Below, piece by piece: positions 55,597 to 64,000 of a DNA stretch of 64,000 bases. A program made the translations under genes and the position numbers. The stretch's first letter is position 1. Each line of letters begins with the position of its first letter. The stretch covers positions 62,001-126,000 of the forward strand of contig NZ_AUAZ01000008.1 of the NCBI RefSeq assembly GCF_000428985.1, read 5' to 3'. The notes under the pieces are model-generated. The model had not been told where the DNA came from. It made no database searches and saw only the letters and a list, made by a program, of their open reading frames with translations. Source of the DNA: Marinobacterium litorale DSM 23545 (GTDB lineage: Bacteria > Pseudomonadota > Gammaproteobacteria > Pseudomonadales > Balneatricaceae).

Positions 55597-56985
55597 ATGC
55601 TACAGATTCACAACACACTGACAAAATCCAAGTCACCGTTTACGCCCCTGGAAAAGGGCAAAATCCGTATGTATGTGTGCGGGGTGACGGTGTATGACTA
55701 CTGCCATATCGGTCACGCCCGGGTCATGGTCTGTTTCGATGTGATTACGCGCTACCTGCGTTATCGGGGCTGGGATGTAACCTATGTCCGTAACATCACG
55801 GATGTGGATGACAAAATCATCAAGCGGGCGGCGGAAAATGGTGAGTCGGTAGATGCGCTGACCGAGCGTATGATCGATGCCATGCATGAAGATGAGGGGC
55901 GCCTTTCGGTCCTGAGGCCCGACATGGAGCCTCGTGCTACAGCGCATATCGATGACATCATCGCACTGGTCAGCACGCTGATCGACAAGGGTTACGCCTA
56001 CTGTGCGGATAATGGCGATGTCTACTATCGGGTCGAAAAATTTGAAACCTATGGCAGGCTCACCAACAAAGTGGTGGATGAGTTAAAAGCGGGCGCCCGC
56101 ATCGAAGTGGGGGATGCCAAGGAGAGTCCGGTGGATTTCGTCCTCTGGAAGACAGCCAAACCCGGCGAGGTGAGCTGGGACTCCCCCTGGGGCCCCGGCC
56201 GTCCGGGATGGCATATCGAGTGCTCGGCCATGTCCAAGTGCTGCCTGGGTGAAACCTTTGATATTCACGGTGGGGGGCCTGACCTGCCGTTTCCGCACCA
56301 CGAGAACGAGATCGCTCAGTCCGAGGCCGCAAACGGTTGCACCTATGTGAACTATTGGATGCATGCCGGGCCCGTGCGGGTGAACGAAGAGAAGATGTCC
56401 AAATCGTTGGGGAACTTCTTTACGATCCGTGATGTGCTTCAGGTCTATAACCCGGAGGTAGTGCGTTACTTCCTGTCTTCGGTGCATTATCGCAGTTATA
56501 TCGACTACTCTGAGGAGAGTCTGCGTGAGGCGCGCCAAGCGCTGGAGCGTTTTTATCAGGCGTTGCGTGATGCGCCTGAGGGTATTGAGGATGGGGGCCT
56601 GGGTGCCTGGGAAGAGCGATTCCAGGAGGCCATGGATGACGACTTTAATACGCCCCGGGCGATGGCCGTTCTGTTTGACCTGGTTAGCGAGCTGAACAAG
56701 GCAACCCGGGACAAACGTGCCGACGCGGCCTCTCTGGCCGCTTTGCTTAAGCGCCTCGGTGGAGTGCTGGGGCTGCTTCAGCAGGATCCTGCTGCTTTCC
56801 TGCAGGGTGAAGATCGCGATGGCGAGATTACCGCCGAGCAGATTGAGGCTCAGATCGAGGCCCGTAATCAGGCGCGCCGGGATAAGGATTTTGCCGAGGC
56901 GGACCGAATCCGGGACACGCTGGCGGAGCAGGGGGTTGTGCTGAAAGATAGCCGCGAAGGTACCAGCTGGTACCGGGAAGGATGA
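55597..56985 (+). CDS. cysS: Cysteinyl-tRNA synthetase
   Basis: Class I synthetase of 462 residues (E. coli 461). HIGH motif in CHIGHAR, KMSKS motif KMSKSLGN, and zinc cysteines including [10 protein letters not shown] chose ATG 55597 ([15 protein letters not shown]), which matches the family start; an in-frame start at 55558 adds 13 residues. The tRNA cluster follows. Confidence 0.97.
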   Translation: MLQIHNTLTKSKSPFTPLEKGKIRMYVCGVTVYDYCHIGHARVMVCFDVITRYLRYRGWDVTYVRNITDVDDKIIKRAAENGESVDALTERMIDAMHEDEGRLSVLRPDMEPRATAHIDDIIALVSTLIDKGYAYCADNGDVYYRVEKFETYGRLTNKVVDELKAGARIEVGDAKESPVDFVLWKTAKPGEVSWDSPWGPGRPGWHIECSAMSKCCLGETFDIHGGGPDLPFPHHENEIAQSEAANGCTYVNYWMHAGPVRVNEEKMSKSLGNFFTIRDVLQVYNPEVVRYFLSSVHYRSYIDYSEESLREARQALERFYQALRDAPEGIEDGGLGAWEERFQEAMDDDFNTPRAMAVLFDLVSELNKATRDKRADAASLAALLKRLGGVLGLLQQDPAAFLQGEDRDGEITAEQIEAQIEARNQARRDKDFAEADRIRDTLAEQGVVLKDSREGTSWYREG

Positions 56986-57064
56986 TTCCCGTTGTCCGGA
57001 TCTGATCGTATTGAGTGAATAGTGCACAGTGCGTTGTTTATGCTGAAAAAATTGCGTTTCGGTA

Positions 57065-57093
57065 TTGACGGCCAGGGATGGCTCCCTTAGGAT
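57065..57093 (+). promoter_or_regulatory. Promoter of the tRNA cluster
   Basis: TTGACG (57065-57070), a 17-base spacer and TAGGAT (57088-57093), followed by a GC-rich discriminator, lie 60 bases before the tRNA-Arg gene. The GC-rich stretch is typical of stringently controlled stable-RNA promoters. Confidence 0.7.
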
Positions 57094-57153
57094 ACGCACC
57101 ACTTCGCGGCGGGTGCCTGTCAGGCTTTCATCGCGAAGGTCGGGCTGCAAGAG

Positions 57154-57230
57154 GCGCCCGTAGCTCAACCGGATAGAGCAACGGCCTTCTAAGCCGTAGG
57201 TTGCAGGTTCGAGCCCTGCCGGGCGCGCCA
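57154..57230 (+). tRNA. tRNA-Arg (anticodon TCT)
   Basis: Full cloverleaf with acceptor GCGCCCG pairing CGGGCGC, anticodon arm ACGGC-CTTCTAA-GCCGT with anticodon TCT (57188-57190), T-loop TTCGAGC, and encoded CCA. First of four tandem tRNAs between cysS and tig. Confidence 0.97.
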
Positions 57231-57271
57231 CTTGCAAAGGCATGAAGCCGATCGGTCCGGTTTGAAAATAT

Positions 57272-57348
57272 GGTGGATGTAGCTCAGTTGGCAGAGCTCC
57301 GGATTGTGATTCCGGCGGTCGTGGGTTCAAGCCCCATCATCCACCCCA
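57272..57348 (+). tRNA. tRNA-His (anticodon GTG), copy 1
   Basis: Cloverleaf with acceptor GTGGATG/CATCCAC, the extra G-1 opposite C73 that is typical of tRNA-His, anticodon GTG (57306-57308), T-loop TTCAAGC and encoded CCA. Identical to the second copy at 57477. Confidence 0.97.
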
Positions 57349-57380
57349 TTTTCAGCTAACGGCCAGGATGCCGATAACTC

Positions 57381-57465
57381 GCGGAAGTGGTGAAATTGGT
57401 ATACACGCCGGATTTAGGTTCCGGTGCCGCAAGGCGTGAGAGTTCGAGTCTCTCCTTCCGCACCA
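57381..57465 (+). tRNA. tRNA-Leu (anticodon TAG)
   Basis: 85-base class II tRNA with acceptor GCGGAAG/CTTCCGC, anticodon stem CCGGA/TCCGG with anticodon TAG (57415-57417), a long variable arm, T-loop TTCGAGT, A73 and encoded CCA. Confidence 0.97.
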
Positions 57466-57476
57466 TTTCCATCTGT

Positions 57477-57553
57477 GGTGGATGTAGCTCAGTTGGCAGA
57501 GCTCCGGATTGTGATTCCGGCGGTCGTGGGTTCAAGCCCCATCATCCACCCCA
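57477..57553 (+). tRNA. tRNA-His (anticodon GTG), copy 2
   Basis: Exact copy of the tRNA-His at 57272, 205 bases downstream, with the same G-1/C73 pair, anticodon GTG and encoded CCA. The order Arg-His-Leu-His matches the Pseudomonas cluster upstream of tig. Confidence 0.97.
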
Positions 57554-57657
57554 TTCCCCTGATTAAAAATTCACCTCGTAGTTAAAGATCCGTCCTGTCG
57601 GTAATCCGCGTTGTCACCCGGTTACGAATCCTTCATGGGCCGCGCCCCCTAGTTTGC

Positions 57658-57686
57658 TTGACTAATACCCTTGATTGCCGGACAAT
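57658..57686 (+). promoter_or_regulatory. Possible tig promoter
   Basis: TTGACT (57658-57663), a 17-base spacer and GACAAT (57681-57686) lie about 145 bases before tig in the 278-base gap after the tRNAs. The remaining gap shows no RNA gene or further ORF. Confidence 0.45.
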
Positions 57687-57831
57687 TTTGCGCTTCGAAT
57701 TCAGGCTCTGAGGGTCAGAGGTCTGGTGGTTCGACAAGTCTCTGGAGCGCTCGCTTCAGCGTCGTGTTGGATAAAACCCAGGCGTGATCCCAGGTCGCAA
57801 TAAACGCTGCAATGTATTTGTGAGGAATTTC

Positions 57832-59163
57832 ATGCAAGTTTCTGTCGAAACGACTACCGGCCTTGAGCGTCAGATGACCATCACGGTCCCGGCTGAACAG
57901 ATTGATCAGGACGTTGACAAGCTGGTTCAGCAGCAGGCCAAGACCCGCCGCATGGATGGCTTCCGTCCCGGTAAGGTTCCGCCCAAGGTGATCAAGCGCA
58001 TGTACGGTGATGCGATCCGTTATGATGTGCTCAATCGGGTCGTGCAGGAAAGCTTCTACAAAGCTGTGCAGCAGGAAGAGCTCCAGCCTGCCGGCGGTCC
58101 GAGCATCGATCTGAAAAACGACAAGGAAGGCGAAGATCTGCAGTTCGTCGCCACCTTTGAGGTTTATCCGCAGGTCGAATTGGCTGATTTCTCCGGTGCT
58201 GAGATCGAGAAGCAGAGCGCTACGGTCAAGGACGAAGATATTGATCAGATGATCGATACCCTGCGTAAGCAGCAGGCAAGCTGGGCCGAAGTGGATCGCG
58301 CTGCCGAAGATGGCGATCGCGTTAAAATCGATTTCGAAGGTTTTATCGACGGTGAAGCTTTTGAAGGCGGTAAGGCTGAAGGTCACGACCTGGTGTTGGG
58401 CTCCAACTCCATGATTCCGGGCTTTGAAGCCGGTCTGATCGGCGCCAAGCCTGGCGACGAGCTGGAGCTGGATGTTAATTTCCCTGAGGAGTACCACGCT
58501 GAAAACCTGAAGGGCAAGCCGGCCAAGTTCAAAGTTAAGGTTCAGAGCGTATCGGCCTCCGAGCTGCCTGAGTTGAACCCGGAGTTCTTCGCTAAGTTCG
58601 GTATCGAAGAGAGCGAACTGGAAGGATTTAAAGCTGAAGTACGCAAAAACATGGAGCGCGAACTCAAGCACTCCCTGAAAATGAAGCTGAAAGATCAGGT
58701 GTTTAACAAACTGGTCGAGCTCAACGCTATCGATGTACCGGCGGCTCTGATCGATGATGAGATCGATAATCTGCGTCGCCAGGCCGTGCAGCAGTTCGGT
58801 GGTCCGGACTCTCAGCTGGATCCTGAAACTCTGCCCAAGGAGATGTTCTCCGAGCAGGCCAAGCGCCGCGTGACTGTGGGCTTGTTGGTCCAGGAAGTTG
58901 TCAAGTCTCAGGACCTGAAGGCTGATGATGCCCGTGTGCAGGAAACCATCGCTGAAATGGCTGAAACCTATCAGGAGCCGCAGCAGGTTATTGAGTGGTA
59001 CAACGGCAATGAACAGATCCTGAATCAGATCAAGAGCATGGTTCTTGAGGATCAAGTGGTTGATCAGCTTCTCGCATCTGCTAAAGTCGTGGAGAAGGAA
59101 GTCAGCTACGAAGAGGCTATCAAACCAGCTGAGCAGGCCAACGCCGAGCAGGCTGGCGAGTAA
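57832..59163 (+). CDS. tig: Trigger factor
   Basis: Ribosome-associated chaperone of 443 residues. The N-terminal ribosome-binding signature is GFRPGKVPPKVIKRMYG, the central FKBP-type domain is DGDRVKIDFEGFIDGEAFEGG, and the helical C-terminal substrate domain follows. ATG 57832 is preceded by TGAGGAA. A terminator follows, and clpP lies 118 bases downstream. Confidence 0.98.
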   Translation: MQVSVETTTGLERQMTITVPAEQIDQDVDKLVQQQAKTRRMDGFRPGKVPPKVIKRMYGDAIRYDVLNRVVQESFYKAVQQEELQPAGGPSIDLKNDKEGEDLQFVATFEVYPQVELADFSGAEIEKQSATVKDEDIDQMIDTLRKQQASWAEVDRAAEDGDRVKIDFEGFIDGEAFEGGKAEGHDLVLGSNSMIPGFEAGLIGAKPGDELELDVNFPEEYHAENLKGKPAKFKVKVQSVSASELPELNPEFFAKFGIEESELEGFKAEVRKNMERELKHSLKMKLKDQVFNKLVELNAIDVPAALIDDEIDNLRRQAVQQFGGPDSQLDPETLPKEMFSEQAKRRVTVGLLVQEVVKSQDLKADDARVQETIAEMAETYQEPQQVIEWYNGNEQILNQIKSMVLEDQVVDQLLASAKVVEKEVSYEEAIKPAEQANAEQAGE

Positions 59164-59221
59164 GCCATCGCGAAAAAAGCGCTCAAACGTCCACCCCGGA
59201 GGAGCGCCGGAATCTCGAAAA

Positions 59222-59252
59222 CGACAGTTGGCTAAAGCTAACTGTCGTTTTT
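59222..59252 (+). terminator. Rho-independent terminator after tig
   Basis: CGACAGTTGGC (59222-59232) and GCTAACTGTCG (59237-59247) form an 11-pair stem with one G-U pair and a TAAA loop, followed by TTTTT. It separates tig from clpP and ends 29 bases before the clpP start. Confidence 0.93.
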
Positions 59253-59281
59253 GCTTTCAAAGGCTCGAAGGAGAAGTGTAA

Positions 59282-59917
59282 ATGACGGACATTCTGAATG
59301 GGCGTTCCGATGTGATCACTAATAGCGGCATGGTGCCGATGGTGGTTGAGCAAAGTTCACGTGGTGAGCGTGCGTACGATATCTACTCACGTCTGCTTAA
59401 AGAGCGCGTGATCTTCATGGTCGGTCAGGTTGAAGACCATATGGCCAACCTGATCGTTGCTCAGTTGCTGTTTCTTGAGGCGGAGAATCCTGACAAGGAT
59501 ATCCACCTTTACATCAACTCGCCCGGTGGCTCAGTGACAGCAGGCCTGGCGATCTATGACACCATGCAGTTTATCAAGCCTGATGTCAGCACCATGTGTG
59601 TTGGCCAGGCCGCTTCCATGGGGGCCCTGTTGCTCACTGGCGGTGCCCCGGGCAAGCGTTACTCACTGCCTAACTCCCGGATGATGATTCATCAGCCGCT
59701 GGGCGGCTATCAGGGGCAGGCCAGTGATATCGAGATCCATACCCGTGAAATTATCGGGATCCGTAATAAACTGAATAATATCCTGGCTGAGCATACCGGG
59801 CAGGATGTGGATACCATCGCTCGCGATACTGACCGTGATAATTTCATGGATGCGAAAACGGCCAAAGAGTATGGCCTGATCGATTCGGTTCTTGAGAGCC
59901 GTACAGTACCCGAGTGA
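59282..59917 (+). CDS. clpP: ATP-dependent Clp protease proteolytic subunit
   Basis: Serine peptidase of 211 residues that forms tetradecameric rings. The nucleophile serine is in [11 protein letters not shown] and the histidine in [11 protein letters not shown] short propeptide-like N-terminus precedes the core ([20 protein letters not shown]). GAAGGAG precedes its ATG. clpX lies 81 bases downstream with its own promoter. Confidence 0.98.
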   Translation: MTDILNGRSDVITNSGMVPMVVEQSSRGERAYDIYSRLLKERVIFMVGQVEDHMANLIVAQLLFLEAENPDKDIHLYINSPGGSVTAGLAIYDTMQFIKPDVSTMCVGQAASMGALLLTGGAPGKRYSLPNSRMMIHQPLGGYQGQASDIEIHTREIIGIRNKLNNILAEHTGQDVDTIARDTDRDNFMDAKTAKEYGLIDSVLESRTVPE

Positions 59918-59939
59918 GGGTTGGCGCCTCCCCGTTACC

Positions 59940-59970
59940 CTTGAAATTGTGGCGGGGAGCCGCATATATA
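59940..59970 (+). promoter_or_regulatory. Sigma32-type promoter of clpX, overlapping sigma70 elements
   Basis: CTTGAAA (59940-59946), 13 bases, then CCGCATAT (59960-59967). The -35 matches the heat-shock consensus fully and the -10 matches CCCCATNT at seven of eight positions. A sigma70-like reading, TTGAAA with an 18-base spacer and TATATA (59965-59970), overlaps it. It lies in the clpP-clpX gap, 29 bases before clpX. Confidence 0.72.
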
Positions 59971-59998
59971 GAAGAAATGCTTTTTTTGAGGTATCAGA

Positions 59999-61279
59999 AT
60001 GTCGGATGAGATCAGCGGTAAAGGCGGAAGTGGCAGCAAGCTGTTCTGCTCTTTCTGTGGCAAAAGCCAGGATGAAGTGCGGAAGCTGATCGCAGGCCCG
60101 TCTGTGTTTATCTGCGATGAGTGCGTCGATCTCTGCAACGATATTATCAGTGAAGAGATTCAGGACACCGAAGAGCAGGAGCCGAATGAGAAGCTGCCGA
60201 CGCCGGCCGAAATCAAGCAGACACTGGATGATTATGTCATTGGCCAGGATCGCGCCAAAAAGGTGCTGTCCGTCGCCGTCTACAACCACTACAAACGGTT
60301 GCGCTTCCAAGGGAAGGGCAAGGCCGATGTGGAGTTGGGAAAGAGTAACATCCTGCTGATCGGCCCCACCGGTAGTGGTAAAACGCTTTTGGCACAGACT
60401 ATGGCGCGCCTGCTCAACGTGCCGTTTACGATCGCCGATGCAACCACGCTGACAGAAGCGGGGTATGTGGGCGAGGATGTCGAGAATATTATTCAAAAGC
60501 TGCTTCAGAAATGTGACTACGATGTCGAGAAGGCGCAGCTGGGTATTGTCTATATCGATGAAATCGATAAGGTCTCCCGCAAATCGGATAACCCGTCAAT
60601 CACCCGTGACGTTTCGGGCGAGGGTGTTCAGCAGGCATTGCTGAAACTGATCGAGGGAACCGTGGCGTCTGTGCCGCCGCAGGGTGGCCGTAAACACCCC
60701 CAGCAGGAGTTCCTGCAGGTGGATACGTCCAATATCCTGTTTATCTGTGGCGGCGCTTTTGCGGGGCTTGAGAAGATTATCCGTGACCGGAGTGAGCGCA
60801 GCTCTATCGGGTTTAACGCTACCGTGAAGAGCAAAGAAGAGATTCGTCTTACCGAGGTGCTGCACGACGTGGAGGCCGAGGATCTGGTCAAATTTGGCCT
60901 GATTCCCGAGTTTGTCGGGCGTCTACCCATGGTTGCGACTCTATCCGAGTTGGATGAAGAAGCATTGATTCAGATCCTGACCGAACCCAAGCACAGTTTG
61001 GTGAAACAGTATCAGGCGCTGTTCGAGATGGAAGGGGTTGAAGTCGACTTCCGTGAGGATGGTCTGAAAGCTGTAGCCCATAACGCGCTTGAGCGCCGCA
61101 CGGGTGCCCGTGGTCTGCGATCAATCCTTGAAGCATCGCTGCTTGAAACCATGTACGAGCTTCCCTCCATGGAGGGGGTTAGCAAGGTGGTGATCGACGA
61201 AGGGGTTATCGAAGGGACGTCCGAGCCGATCCTGATTTACGAGAATCAGGAGCAGTCCAAAGCCGCGCCGCAGGATTAA
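59999..61279 (+). CDS. clpX: ATP-dependent Clp protease ATPase subunit ClpX
   Basis: AAA+ unfoldase of 426 residues. The N-terminal zinc-binding domain has CSFC...CDEC, Walker A is GPTGSGKT, Walker B is YIDEIDKV, the pore loop is GYVGED, and the ClpP-docking loop is IGFNA. It delivers ssrA-tagged and other substrates to ClpP. lon, which usually follows in related genomes, is absent here; a terminator and a convergent gene follow instead. Confidence 0.98.
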   Translation: MSDEISGKGGSGSKLFCSFCGKSQDEVRKLIAGPSVFICDECVDLCNDIISEEIQDTEEQEPNEKLPTPAEIKQTLDDYVIGQDRAKKVLSVAVYNHYKRLRFQGKGKADVELGKSNILLIGPTGSGKTLLAQTMARLLNVPFTIADATTLTEAGYVGEDVENIIQKLLQKCDYDVEKAQLGIVYIDEIDKVSRKSDNPSITRDVSGEGVQQALLKLIEGTVASVPPQGGRKHPQQEFLQVDTSNILFICGGAFAGLEKIIRDRSERSSIGFNATVKSKEEIRLTEVLHDVEAEDLVKFGLIPEFVGRLPMVATLSELDEEALIQILTEPKHSLVKQYQALFEMEGVEVDFREDGLKAVAHNALERRTGARGLRSILEASLLETMYELPSMEGVSKVVIDEGVIEGTSEPILIYENQEQSKAAPQD

Positions 61280-61292
61280 GAGTGGCAGTCAT

Positions 61293-61323
61293 AAAAAAAG
61301 CGACCATCGGGTCGCTTTTTTTT
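61293..61323. terminator. Bidirectional terminator between clpX and the EAL/HDOD gene
   Basis: AGCGACC (61299-61305) and GGTCGCT (61310-61316) form a 7-pair stem with an ATCG loop, flanked by an A-run upstream and eight Ts downstream. It lies between convergent genes and can serve both. Confidence 0.93.
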
Positions 61324-61337
61324 GGCGGGTCTCCGGT

Positions 61338-62564
61338 TTATTCGTACATCGCCTGCATCGATTCTTTGGCCCAGTTCAGGCTTTTGCGGTAGGCGCCCTC
61401 GAACAGTGTGATATTGAAATCCGGGGGCAATTTCTCCCAATCGCCGCTTTCATAAGCGATTGTCTGCTCAAGCGTTTCTCCAATGGGACCCTCATAGCTC
61501 GAGATCGCTGATTTGATATCGTCACCGAGAGGGACTTCCTGCAGCATGGTTTGCTGGTCCACATCCAGCATTACATGGAGTCCGGACATCATGCCGGCCA
61601 TAAAATAGGAGCCCGCATTGGTGCGTTTTTGTCCCTCTGCGATCAATTCACACATCCGGCCACGGATCAGTAGTGCCCGAGCAAGCTCTTCCGGCTTATC
61701 CTGGTGGTTGGTCATCGCGATGAGTGTGGCCCATTTGCGAACCTGATCGATACCCAGTAATACGACGGCTTCGGCAACCGACTCCACTTTACGAACCAGA
61801 GAATAGGCCGCGGAGTTGACGATTCTAAGCAGCTTATAGGTCAGCACCGGGTCACGGATGATCATATGCTCCAGAGCTTCCGGTTTCGCGTTCGGTTTCT
61901 GCAGCTCCTGGATTAACTGCATGAGGGCGACCTGGTTGGCACTGACACGACGTCCCTTAACCACCTTGGGACGGCTTAGGAAGGAACCTTCAAACAGCTT
62001 AAAGCCAGCGCTGATACAGAGCTCCAGTTGCTCAACAGACTGGATGTCGGCCGCCAGCAGGGTGGTTTTGCACTGGGCAAAGGCTTTTGCCTGCTCGTGA
62101 AGTTCATCCACCGACATCAGGCTCACATCAAGCTTGATAATCTTGGCCATTTTATAGAGCGGCAACAGGCGTTCGTCAAAACCACGAACCTCCAGCGCGA
62201 TTCTATAGCCGTCTGCGGCGAGCTGCTTGAGGGCCTTGGCAAATTCGGCTCCGACCTTGGTAGGCACGCTCAGTTGCAGTACAACCTGTTTGGTGGGTAG
62301 GGCGGGCATGGAGCCGTCAGCTACCATGGAAACCGGGACGGGCAGGAACGCGGGCACGCGTTTAACTTCGCCCTGATCCGAAATGCTGGTGTAGGTGCTC
62401 AGAATCATCTCAGAGCTGGAGCTGGCATCCGGATCGGCAGCCAGCATGTCATTGAGGCTGGTATCCCGGTGATAGTTCAGCTCATAGGCGATAACGCGTT
62501 GCTGACTATCGAAAATCGGATGACGGGCGATCAATACCTGACCGGGATCGATCTCGTGTGCCAT
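61338..62564 (-). CDS. EAL/HDOD domain signalling protein (YuxH-type)
   Basis: Protein of 408 residues. The N-terminal part (about 1-200) is a divergent EAL domain (LIARHPIFDSQQRVIAYELNY; EVRGF in place of the catalytic EAL motif; IIKLDVSLMS), so c-di-GMP hydrolysis is unlikely. Residues about 200-400 form an HDOD domain (PVLTYKLLRIVNSAAYSL; VVLLGIDQVRKWATLIAM). Proteins of this kind act as signal-output or adaptor modules. It is convergent with clpX. Confidence 0.9.
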   Translation of the reverse strand: MAHEIDPGQVLIARHPIFDSQQRVIAYELNYHRDTSLNDMLAADPDASSSSEMILSTYTSISDQGEVKRVPAFLPVPVSMVADGSMPALPTKQVVLQLSVPTKVGAEFAKALKQLAADGYRIALEVRGFDERLLPLYKMAKIIKLDVSLMSVDELHEQAKAFAQCKTTLLAADIQSVEQLELCISAGFKLFEGSFLSRPKVVKGRRVSANQVALMQLIQELQKPNAKPEALEHMIIRDPVLTYKLLRIVNSAAYSLVRKVESVAEAVVLLGIDQVRKWATLIAMTNHQDKPEELARALLIRGRMCELIAEGQKRTNAGSYFMAGMMSGLHVMLDVDQQTMLQEVPLGDDIKSAISSYEGPIGETLEQTIAYESGDWEKLPPDFNITLFEGAYRKSLNWAKESMQAMYE

Positions 62565-62718
62565 GGGCGGTCTGTCCTTCCCTTGTATCAGCTTAGGATT
62601 TTACAGGTTTTCAGGAGCAAGCACTAAACCAAATATCCTCGGATAAGTAGAAGTGCGGGCTGATGACAATGCGAGCAGCGAGTATACTATGCGGCCGACA
62701 AAAAATATTGAGTAAACG

Positions 62719-63615
62719 ATGACACGTATCAACTGGTTTCCGGGTCATATGCATAAGGCGCGCAAAGAGATCGCGCAGACGATGGACGAAGTGGATGTGG
62801 TGATTGAGGTTCTGGATGCCCGTTTGCCGCTTTCCAGCGAGAATCCGTTGGTGGATGCCCTGCGTAAGGACAAGCCGGTGATCAAGCTGTTGAATAAGCA
62901 GGACCTGGCTGACCCGGATCGCACCGGGGAATGGTTGCGATGGTTCAACGCGCAGGCGGGTGTTACGGCCATAGCGCTTGATACGGCGCAGAAGAAGCAG
63001 GTGCAGCGTATTCCTGCATTGTGTAAAGAGGCGGTACCCGCACGGACAAGTGCAGGCCGGCCGGTGCGTGCAATGATCATGGGAATTCCCAATGTTGGTA
63101 AATCGACTTTAATCAATGCACTGCTGGGACGGCGAATCGCTAAAGTGGGTAACGAGCCCGCCGTCACCAAGGGGCAGAAGCGCTACAGTGAATATCAGGG
63201 CATGGCACTGTCCGATACGCCGGGTATTCTCTGGCCCAAAATCGAAGATGAAGACGCCGGGTATCGTTTGGCCGCCAGTGGTGCGATCAAAGATACCGCG
63301 ATCGAGTATGAGTTGGTTGCAGGTTATGCGGCTGCCTTTCTCTTGGCCGACTACCCTCAGTGCCTGATCGAACGTTTCAAGCTTAAAGCGGTGCCGTCAT
63401 CCGCGGATGAGCTGCTCGATCAGATCGGTCGAAAAAGAGGGTGTCTGCGTCCAGGAGGTGTGGTTGATCTGTATAAAGCCGCCGATATTTTATTGACCGA
63501 GTTACGCGCTGGAAAGATAGGTCGAATTACATTCGAAACCCCGGAAGAGTGGGAACGTAAACGTTTAGAAGCAGAGCGGGCCGCTCTGGAAGCTGAGCAG
63601 GAGCAATCATCATGA
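62719..63615 (+). CDS. ylqF: Ribosome biogenesis GTPase YlqF (RbgA-like)
   Basis: Circularly permuted GTPase of 298 residues: the G4 motif NKQDLAD comes before G1 GIPNVGKSTL and G3 DTPG, as in RbgA/YlqF. The family start INWFPGHMHKARKEI is present. It probably acts in large-subunit assembly. A C-terminal charged helix ends in EAEQEQSS. The next gene overlaps by four bases. A possible -10 (TATACT, 62683-62688) lies upstream. Confidence 0.94.
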   Translation: MTRINWFPGHMHKARKEIAQTMDEVDVVIEVLDARLPLSSENPLVDALRKDKPVIKLLNKQDLADPDRTGEWLRWFNAQAGVTAIALDTAQKKQVQRIPALCKEAVPARTSAGRPVRAMIMGIPNVGKSTLINALLGRRIAKVGNEPAVTKGQKRYSEYQGMALSDTPGILWPKIEDEDAGYRLAASGAIKDTAIEYELVAGYAAAFLLADYPQCLIERFKLKAVPSSADELLDQIGRKRGCLRPGGVVDLYKAADILLTELRAGKIGRITFETPEEWERKRLEAERAALEAEQEQSS

Positions 63616-63887
63616 CACGCAAGAAGAAAGAGCGCTCAACCGGTAAGTTGATGACGGTACTGGAGCGAGCTCCGCGCAAGCAGGAACGGTTGGCGGATCC
63701 CACGAGTAAGGAAGCTCGCCGGCAAAAGGCGCTGCGTGAGCGGAAAAAACACAAGTCTGTCTACGAAAAGGCGCAGGCTACCCAGTCCCGGGTTGAACGT
63801 GATGCCGAAGCCGGTCGTCGAGGGACCCGTCACGGTGGACGTCTGGCAGAGAAGATCCGTCGCCTGAACCGGGAAGACGAGGACTAA
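63612..63887 (+). CDS. Small highly basic protein, unknown
   Basis: Protein of 91 residues made largely of charged residues (TRKKKERSTGK; RRQKALRERKKHKS), helical in character, with no cysteines or signal peptide. Its start overlaps the ylqF stop (ATGA), so it is probably translationally coupled and may bind ribosomal RNA or the GTPase. Some gammaproteobacteria have a basic partner for another ribosome GTPase (YihI for Der), but I see no similarity to YihI. No family recognised. Confidence 0.7.
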   Translation: MTRKKKERSTGKLMTVLERAPRKQERLADPTSKEARRQKALRERKKHKSVYEKAQATQSRVERDAEAGRRGTRHGGRLAEKIRRLNREDED

Positions 63888-63959
63888 ACCACGCGTTTGA
63901 CCTTCCCGGGAAACTCGCCTAGTTTTTGATCAGCAATGGCGTCAGTGGGAGGTCTAATC

Positions 63960-64000
63960 ATGAGCCGTGCACCTGTACGCCGGGCCGGTGACGAGCCGGT
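63960..64000 (+). CDS. Start of an unidentified gene, cut by window edge
   Basis: ATG at 63960 is preceded by GGGAGG at seven bases and begins MSRAPVRRAGDEPV before the window ends. Too short to identify. The 72 bases before it hold no other visible feature. Confidence 0.5.
   Translation, partial: MSRAPVRRAGDEP

Noticed and set aside
56083-57330. A 415-codon open frame on the minus strand opposite cysS and two tRNAs
   Set aside because: Its N-terminal part is the antisense translation of tRNA-Arg and tRNA-His, a known spurious protein pattern, and the rest is antisense to cysS.
57715-59055. A 446-codon open frame on the minus strand opposite tig
   Set aside because: Antisense shadow; tig has a clear family match and ribosome binding site.
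1-64000. Prophage, insertion sequence, integrative element or CRISPR array
   Set aside because: No integrase, transposase, phage structural gene or regularly spaced repeat was seen; almost all genes are core functions with conserved order.

Overview
The window looks like core chromosome from a gammaproteobacterium. GC content is moderately high. The gene order closely follows Pseudomonas and its marine relatives in several blocks: topA / DUF6586 / sulA-lexA; leuCDB-asd-usg-fimV-truA-trpF-accD-folC-SPOR-cvpA-purF-metZ; and cysS-tRNA(Arg-His-Leu-His)-tig-clpP-clpX. Features such as a class III PHA synthase (phaC/phaE) make a marine Oceanospirillales/Marinobacterium-like organism more likely than Pseudomonas itself. 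That placement is inferred from gene content only. I see no prophage, insertion sequence, CRISPR array, plasmid gene or rRNA.

Layout. 1-4.1 kb: 3' part of topA, a DUF6586 gene, a REP-like palindrome, and the sulA-lexA SOS operon, divergent from dinG across tandem LexA boxes. 4.1-14.6 kb: dinG, an RhlB-like helicase, a small membrane protein, gpsA, sixA, a hydrolase, a DUF4892 protein, a patatin, folE, smrA and prmB. 14.7-18.3 kb: aroC and a tightly packed speD-speE-MFS set. 18.4-22.2 kb: PHA metabolism (DUF6489, phaR, phaC, phaE) and a LysR regulator divergent from leuC. 22.3-38.7 kb: leucine, aspartate-family, tryptophan, fatty-acid, folate, purine and methionine genes, with fimV and truA. 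38.7-42.9 kb: thpR, dusC and the AmmeMemoRadiSam triad. 42.9-46.6 kb: an ibpA-type small heat-shock gene, a DUF2185 gene and acnB. 46.9-50.8 kb: an unusual six-gene operon. 50.9-57.6 kb: miaE, lpxH, ppiB, glnS, a lipoprotein, cysS and four tRNAs. 57.8-64 kb: tig, clpP, clpX, an EAL/HDOD protein, a YlqF-type GTPase, a small basic protein and the start of one more gene.

The strongest candidate for an undescribed system is the operon at 46925-50811. It encodes an all-helical unknown protein, a protein with a degenerate receiver-like N-terminus, a protein whose C-terminal half looks like a roadblock domain, a clear roadblock/LC7 protein, a free-standing Aer-type PAS protein, and a PhnD-like binding protein without a signal peptide. 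It has no MglA-like GTPase, kinase or transport genes. This suggests a cytosolic sensory complex that combines a redox (PAS) input and a ligand (PhnD-like) input on a roadblock scaffold.

Regulatory signals visible in the DNA include two LexA boxes, sigma32-type promoters upstream of ibpA and clpX, a ROSE-like RNA thermometer hairpin over the ibpA ribosome binding site, a LysR-type box by leuC, a dyad over the fimV promoter, and several Rho-independent terminators.
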